A DNA stretch of 33,305 nucleotides from Pirellulales bacterium (lineage in GTDB: Bacteria; Planctomycetota; Planctomycetia; Pirellulales; Thermoguttaceae). Both the position numbers and the translations under genes were made by a program. The stretch is taken from the NCBI GenBank assembly GCA_016931995.1, contig JAFGDS010000121.1, positions 1 to 33,305 of the forward strand. The letters are read 5' to 3'. Below, one piece after another: positions 30,994 to 33,305 of the stretch; within the stretch, counting starts at the first letter, position 1, and the number at the start of each line of letters is the position of its first letter. Under the pieces are notes generated by a model. The model did not search any database, had not been told where the DNA came from, and worked only from the letters and a program-made list of their open reading frames with translations.

Positions 30994-32037
30994 ATGCTTA
31001 ACGTCGGAATCACCGGTCTAGGCTTCATGGGCATGATCCACTACCTGGCGTACGAGAAGCTGGGGGGCGCGAGGGTCAAGGCGGTATGCGAGACGGACCC
31101 GGTGCGGCTGGCCGGGGATTGGCGGAGCATCAAGGGCAATTTCGGCCCGCAGGGCAAGGTGATGAAGCTCGAAGGCGTCTCGCGATACGCCGTGTTGGAC
31201 GAGCTTTTGGCCGACCCGAGCATCGACCTGGTGGACGTCTGCCTGCCGCCTGCGCAGCACGCCGATGCGGTAATCGCCGCGCTGAAGGCGGGCAAGCACG
31301 TCTTTTGCGAGAAACCCATCTCGCTCTTCCCCAACGACGCCGAGCGGATGGTCCGCGCGGCCCGGAAGGCGAAGCGGCTCCTTCTGATCGGGCACGTGCT
31401 GCCGTTCTTTCCCGAGTATCGCTTCGCGTACCGCGCGATCACCGGCGGCAAGTACGGCAAACTGATCGGCGGGCATTTCAAGCGGATGATCTCCGATCCG
31501 CTCTGGATGTCGCATTTCTACGATCCGAACGTCTGCGGCGGCCCGATGATCGACCTGCACATCCACGACGCGCACTTCATCCGCTTGGTGTGCGGAATGC
31601 CCAACGCCGTGCATACGGTGGGGCGGATGCGGGGCGAGGTGCTCGATTTGTTCAGCACGCAGTTTCTCTTTGACGAGCCGGGACCGATCGTCACGGCCGC
31701 ATGCGGGGCCCTGCCGCAGCAAGGACGCCCTTTCACGCACGCCTACGAGATCTATCTGGAAGGGGCAACCCTTCTTTTCGACTTCGCCACGATCGGCAAG
31801 GAGCCTCGCCTGGCCATGCCGGTCACGCTGTTGACGAGCAACGGCCGGGTCATGCTGCCCAAGCTGGGCGGGAGCGATCCGGTGGACGCGTTCGCCGACG
31901 AGCTGCGCGAGGTCGTCCGGTCGGTGCATTCCGGCGTGACGTCGCCGCTGTTGGACGGCGAGTTGGCCCGCGATGCGCTCATTCTTGCGCACCGGCAGAC
32001 GCAGTCCGCCGAGCGCGGCCGGGTAGTCAAGGTGTAG
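30994..32037 (+). CDS. Gfo/Idh/MocA-family NAD(P)-dependent oxidoreductase
   Basis: This 347-residue protein has a Rossmann nucleotide site GITGLGFMG (5-13), VDVCLPPAQHADAVIAALKA, the catalytic CEKPIS motif (Lys107), and the C-terminal alpha/beta domain with GGPMIDLHIHDAHFIRLV (Asp and His of the active site). The family oxidises or reduces sugars and inositols with NAD(P); members are very numerous in planctomycetes, where many are exported, but this one has no signal peptide and should be cytoplasmic. The substrate is unknown. AAGGGA lies upstream of the ATG at 30994. The neighbouring rhaB suggests carbohydrate catabolism but is separated by the broken four-helix-bundle gene. Confidence 0.92.
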   Translation: MLNVGITGLGFMGMIHYLAYEKLGGARVKAVCETDPVRLAGDWRSIKGNFGPQGKVMKLEGVSRYAVLDELLADPSIDLVDVCLPPAQHADAVIAALKAGKHVFCEKPISLFPNDAERMVRAARKAKRLLLIGHVLPFFPEYRFAYRAITGGKYGKLIGGHFKRMISDPLWMSHFYDPNVCGGPMIDLHIHDAHFIRLVCGMPNAVHTVGRMRGEVLDLFSTQFLFDEPGPIVTAACGALPQQGRPFTHAYEIYLEGATLLFDFATIGKEPRLAMPVTLLTSNGRVMLPKLGGSDPVDAFADELREVVRSVHSGVTSPLLDGELARDALILAHRQTQSAERGRVVKV

Positions 32038-32067
32038 AGCGTCCGCGTGTGCGACGACATGACGGCG

Positions 32068-32895
32068 CTACCGGCGCCGCCACCGGCGCCAGGTTGCGAC
32101 CAGACCGCCGGCCGCCAGCAACGACCAGACCGCGAGGGACGCCGGCTCGGGCACACCCGCCCAAAAGGCGTTGCCCGCCGCGTCGTACACGGCCACGTCC
32201 CAGACCTGCCGGTAGCCTATGTAGTTCGCCTCGCTGTCGCCCCAGGTCAGGACCAGGCTGTGATCGACGGGTCCTCGAGCTTGGGGAGAGCCGAACTGCA
32301 CTTCGCCGGCCGAGAGCGGACGGGGCAACGTGTCGAGGATGTACCAGTCCTTGATGTCGTCCCAGACCACGTTGGTGCCGTGCGCCCAAGGGGCGTCCAC
32401 GGGCTCGTAGAACCGGAAGCCATAGGCCGCGTTGCCGCCATTGTCGGCGAAATCGAAGGCCCAACGTTTGATCGTGTGGTCCACCGTGCTGAGGTCTTCG
32501 ATTAAGCGTCCGCCCTGCGAGGAGACAATGCCGTAGGCGCCAAGGCCGTTGGTGATGACCACGTTCGAGTAGGGCGCGTTTTTGGCCGTTGGGCCGTCGG
32601 AAAAGGTGAACTCGATCCGGCCGATGTCGGAGAGCGTCCGCCCGTTGAAGAAGTTGGTTCCGTAGTAGGCCTTTTGGCCCGCGGCGGTCGTCTGGATCCT
32701 CATGCCCGTCAGGTCCACGGAGAAACCGGCCGCGGAATAGCTGTATTCCTCGGCCCAGGGCAAGCCGCTCGTTCCATCGTTGGCCGGCCGAAGGCTTACG
32801 GCGTCGAACTCGATCACCGCCACCGCGGCGGCCGCCCACGAGGCGGACAGGGCCACCAGGGCCACAATAAACAAACACGCCAGAGACCGTCGCAT
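32068..32895 (-). CDS. PEP-CTERM-sorted secreted protein of unknown function
   Basis: This 275-residue protein has a signal peptide (MRRSLACLFIVALVALSASW, cleavage near AAAAVA), a beta-rich middle part without recognised domains (GTSGLPWAEEYSYSAAGFSV, NVVITNGLGAYGIVSSQGGR, HSLVLTWGDSEANYIGYRQV), and a C-terminal sorting signal: VPEP, a hydrophobic helix (ASLAVWSLLAAGGLVATW) and RRWRRR. The start at 32895 has GGAGGAG upstream. Such proteins are cut by exosortase and retained in the envelope. No exosortase gene is in the window. It is convergent with the Gfo/Idh gene (30 bases between stops). A promoter with a palindromic spacer lies about 140 bases upstream. Confidence 0.85.
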   Translation of the reverse strand: MRRSLACLFIVALVALSASWAAAAVAVIEFDAVSLRPANDGTSGLPWAEEYSYSAAGFSVDLTGMRIQTTAAGQKAYYGTNFFNGRTLSDIGRIEFTFSDGPTAKNAPYSNVVITNGLGAYGIVSSQGGRLIEDLSTVDHTIKRWAFDFADNGGNAAYGFRFYEPVDAPWAHGTNVVWDDIKDWYILDTLPRPLSAGEVQFGSPQARGPVDHSLVLTWGDSEANYIGYRQVWDVAVYDAAGNAFWAGVPEPASLAVWSLLAAGGLVATWRRWRRR

Positions 32896-33035
32896 CGCAC
32901 TCCTCCAAGCCCAAACTGGTTGCTTCTTCCAACGGATGCCAAAACAGCAGCGGCGGGGGCCGCGTCGGTGTTGCGCGGCTCCCCTCCTATTAGGGTTTGG
33001 CCGCACGGGTAGCCTACATTACACCATCTCCCAAC

Positions 33036-33064
33036 AAAATACCCCATAGGGGTACTTCTAGCAA
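33036..33064 (-). promoter_or_regulatory. Promoter with palindromic operator for the PEP-CTERM gene
   Basis: On the minus strand TTGCTA (33064-33059), a 17-base spacer and TATTTT (33041-33036). The spacer is filled by the palindrome TACCCC-TAT-GGGGTA (33054-33040). A regulator bound there would sit between the -35 and -10 boxes. Confidence 0.5.
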
Positions 33065-33305
33065 GGGGGGGAGGCTAGGCGGCCTCCCGCGCACGAAACG
33101 ACGACCACGTCCCCCTTGGGAAACTTCCGGGCGGGCTGGGTCGTCATAGGGGATGTACACTTGCCGGACGGCGTGGGCCGCCCGAGCGGCTGGTTTCTCC
33201 CTTGCCACGGGACAACGACTTTATTGTCTCAACGATGGGTCTAAAACCCTCGCCGTCAGGCGAATCCTTTAGGTTTTACGGTTAGCGCGGTAGAATGGGC
33301 CGTCA
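33065..33305. other. End of window, no gene seen
   Basis: This is 241 bases with no credible coding region. CGGTAGAATG at 33289-33298 (TAGAAT at 33291-33296) matches the GGTANAAT -10-like motif seen before other genes and may serve a plus-strand gene beyond the window. Confidence 0.3.

Noticed and set aside
1-33305. CRISPR arrays, rRNA genes, insertion-sequence transposases
   Set aside because: No regularly spaced identical repeats with unique spacers, no rRNA-like stretches, and no transposase or integrase motifs in any frame.

Overview
The window looks like a chromosomal segment of a high-GC planctomycete (Planctomycetota, probably Pirellulales or a relative). The evidence is two PEP-CTERM proteins (one with a dockerin-like Asp-rich motif), a DUF1080 secreted hydrolase, a Tyr/Pro/Val-rich secreted protein, a PadR plus permease-prefix pair, a four-helix-bundle (23S IVS-type) gene, and very dense intergenic palindromes of the GTGCCACTGGCTTTGCCAGTG type. 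This assignment is inference from gene content; no rRNA or tRNA gene was found.

Layout. 1-201: 3' end of a dockerin/PEP-CTERM protein. 444-1562: PLP aminotransferase. 1881-7945: a compact, mostly plus-strand cluster. It opens with two divergent MpsC-like (DUF2294) paralogues around a regulatory region that has back-to-back promoters and a very strong terminator hairpin ahead of the second paralogue. It continues with csrA, a BON-domain protein, an SPFH/band-7 membrane protein, a protein ending in a cysteine-less YHS-like domain, a B12-type radical SAM enzyme, a DUF502 membrane protein and a DUF1328 membrane peptide. Short gaps, ATGA overlaps and shared orientation suggest one envelope or stress-related unit. 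8631-8804: 2[4Fe-4S] ferredoxin with its own terminator. 9061-11616: DUF1080 protein and a 500-residue coiled-coil protein, both minus strand. 11960-13788: FecE/FecD-type ABC importer pair. 13945-14259: small secreted protein with a terminator. 15080-16098: leaderless padR and a permease-prefix membrane protein. 16523-20341: CinA-like protein and an O-antigen ligase/TPR protein, both with palindromic repeats inside the reading frame. 20610-21998: polyprenyl-phosphate glycosyl-1-phosphate transferase, divergent from the ligase. 22082-23756: a small membrane-protein gene interrupted by one TGA, and a HEPN-like protein, flanked by period-8 repeats. 23971-28388 (minus): metG, sat and an Rrf2 regulator. 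28818-30290: rhaB. 30472-30827: frameshifted four-helix-bundle gene. 30994-32037: Gfo/Idh/MocA oxidoreductase. 32068-32895: PEP-CTERM protein with an upstream palindrome-in-spacer promoter.

The most distinctive signals are: (i) the stress/envelope cluster with its terminator-gated leader; (ii) several unrelated repeat families that occur between genes and also, in frame, inside coding sequences; (iii) a leaderless padR gene with a perfect consensus sigma70-type promoter overlapping dyad symmetry; and (iv) two genes each broken by a single-base event.
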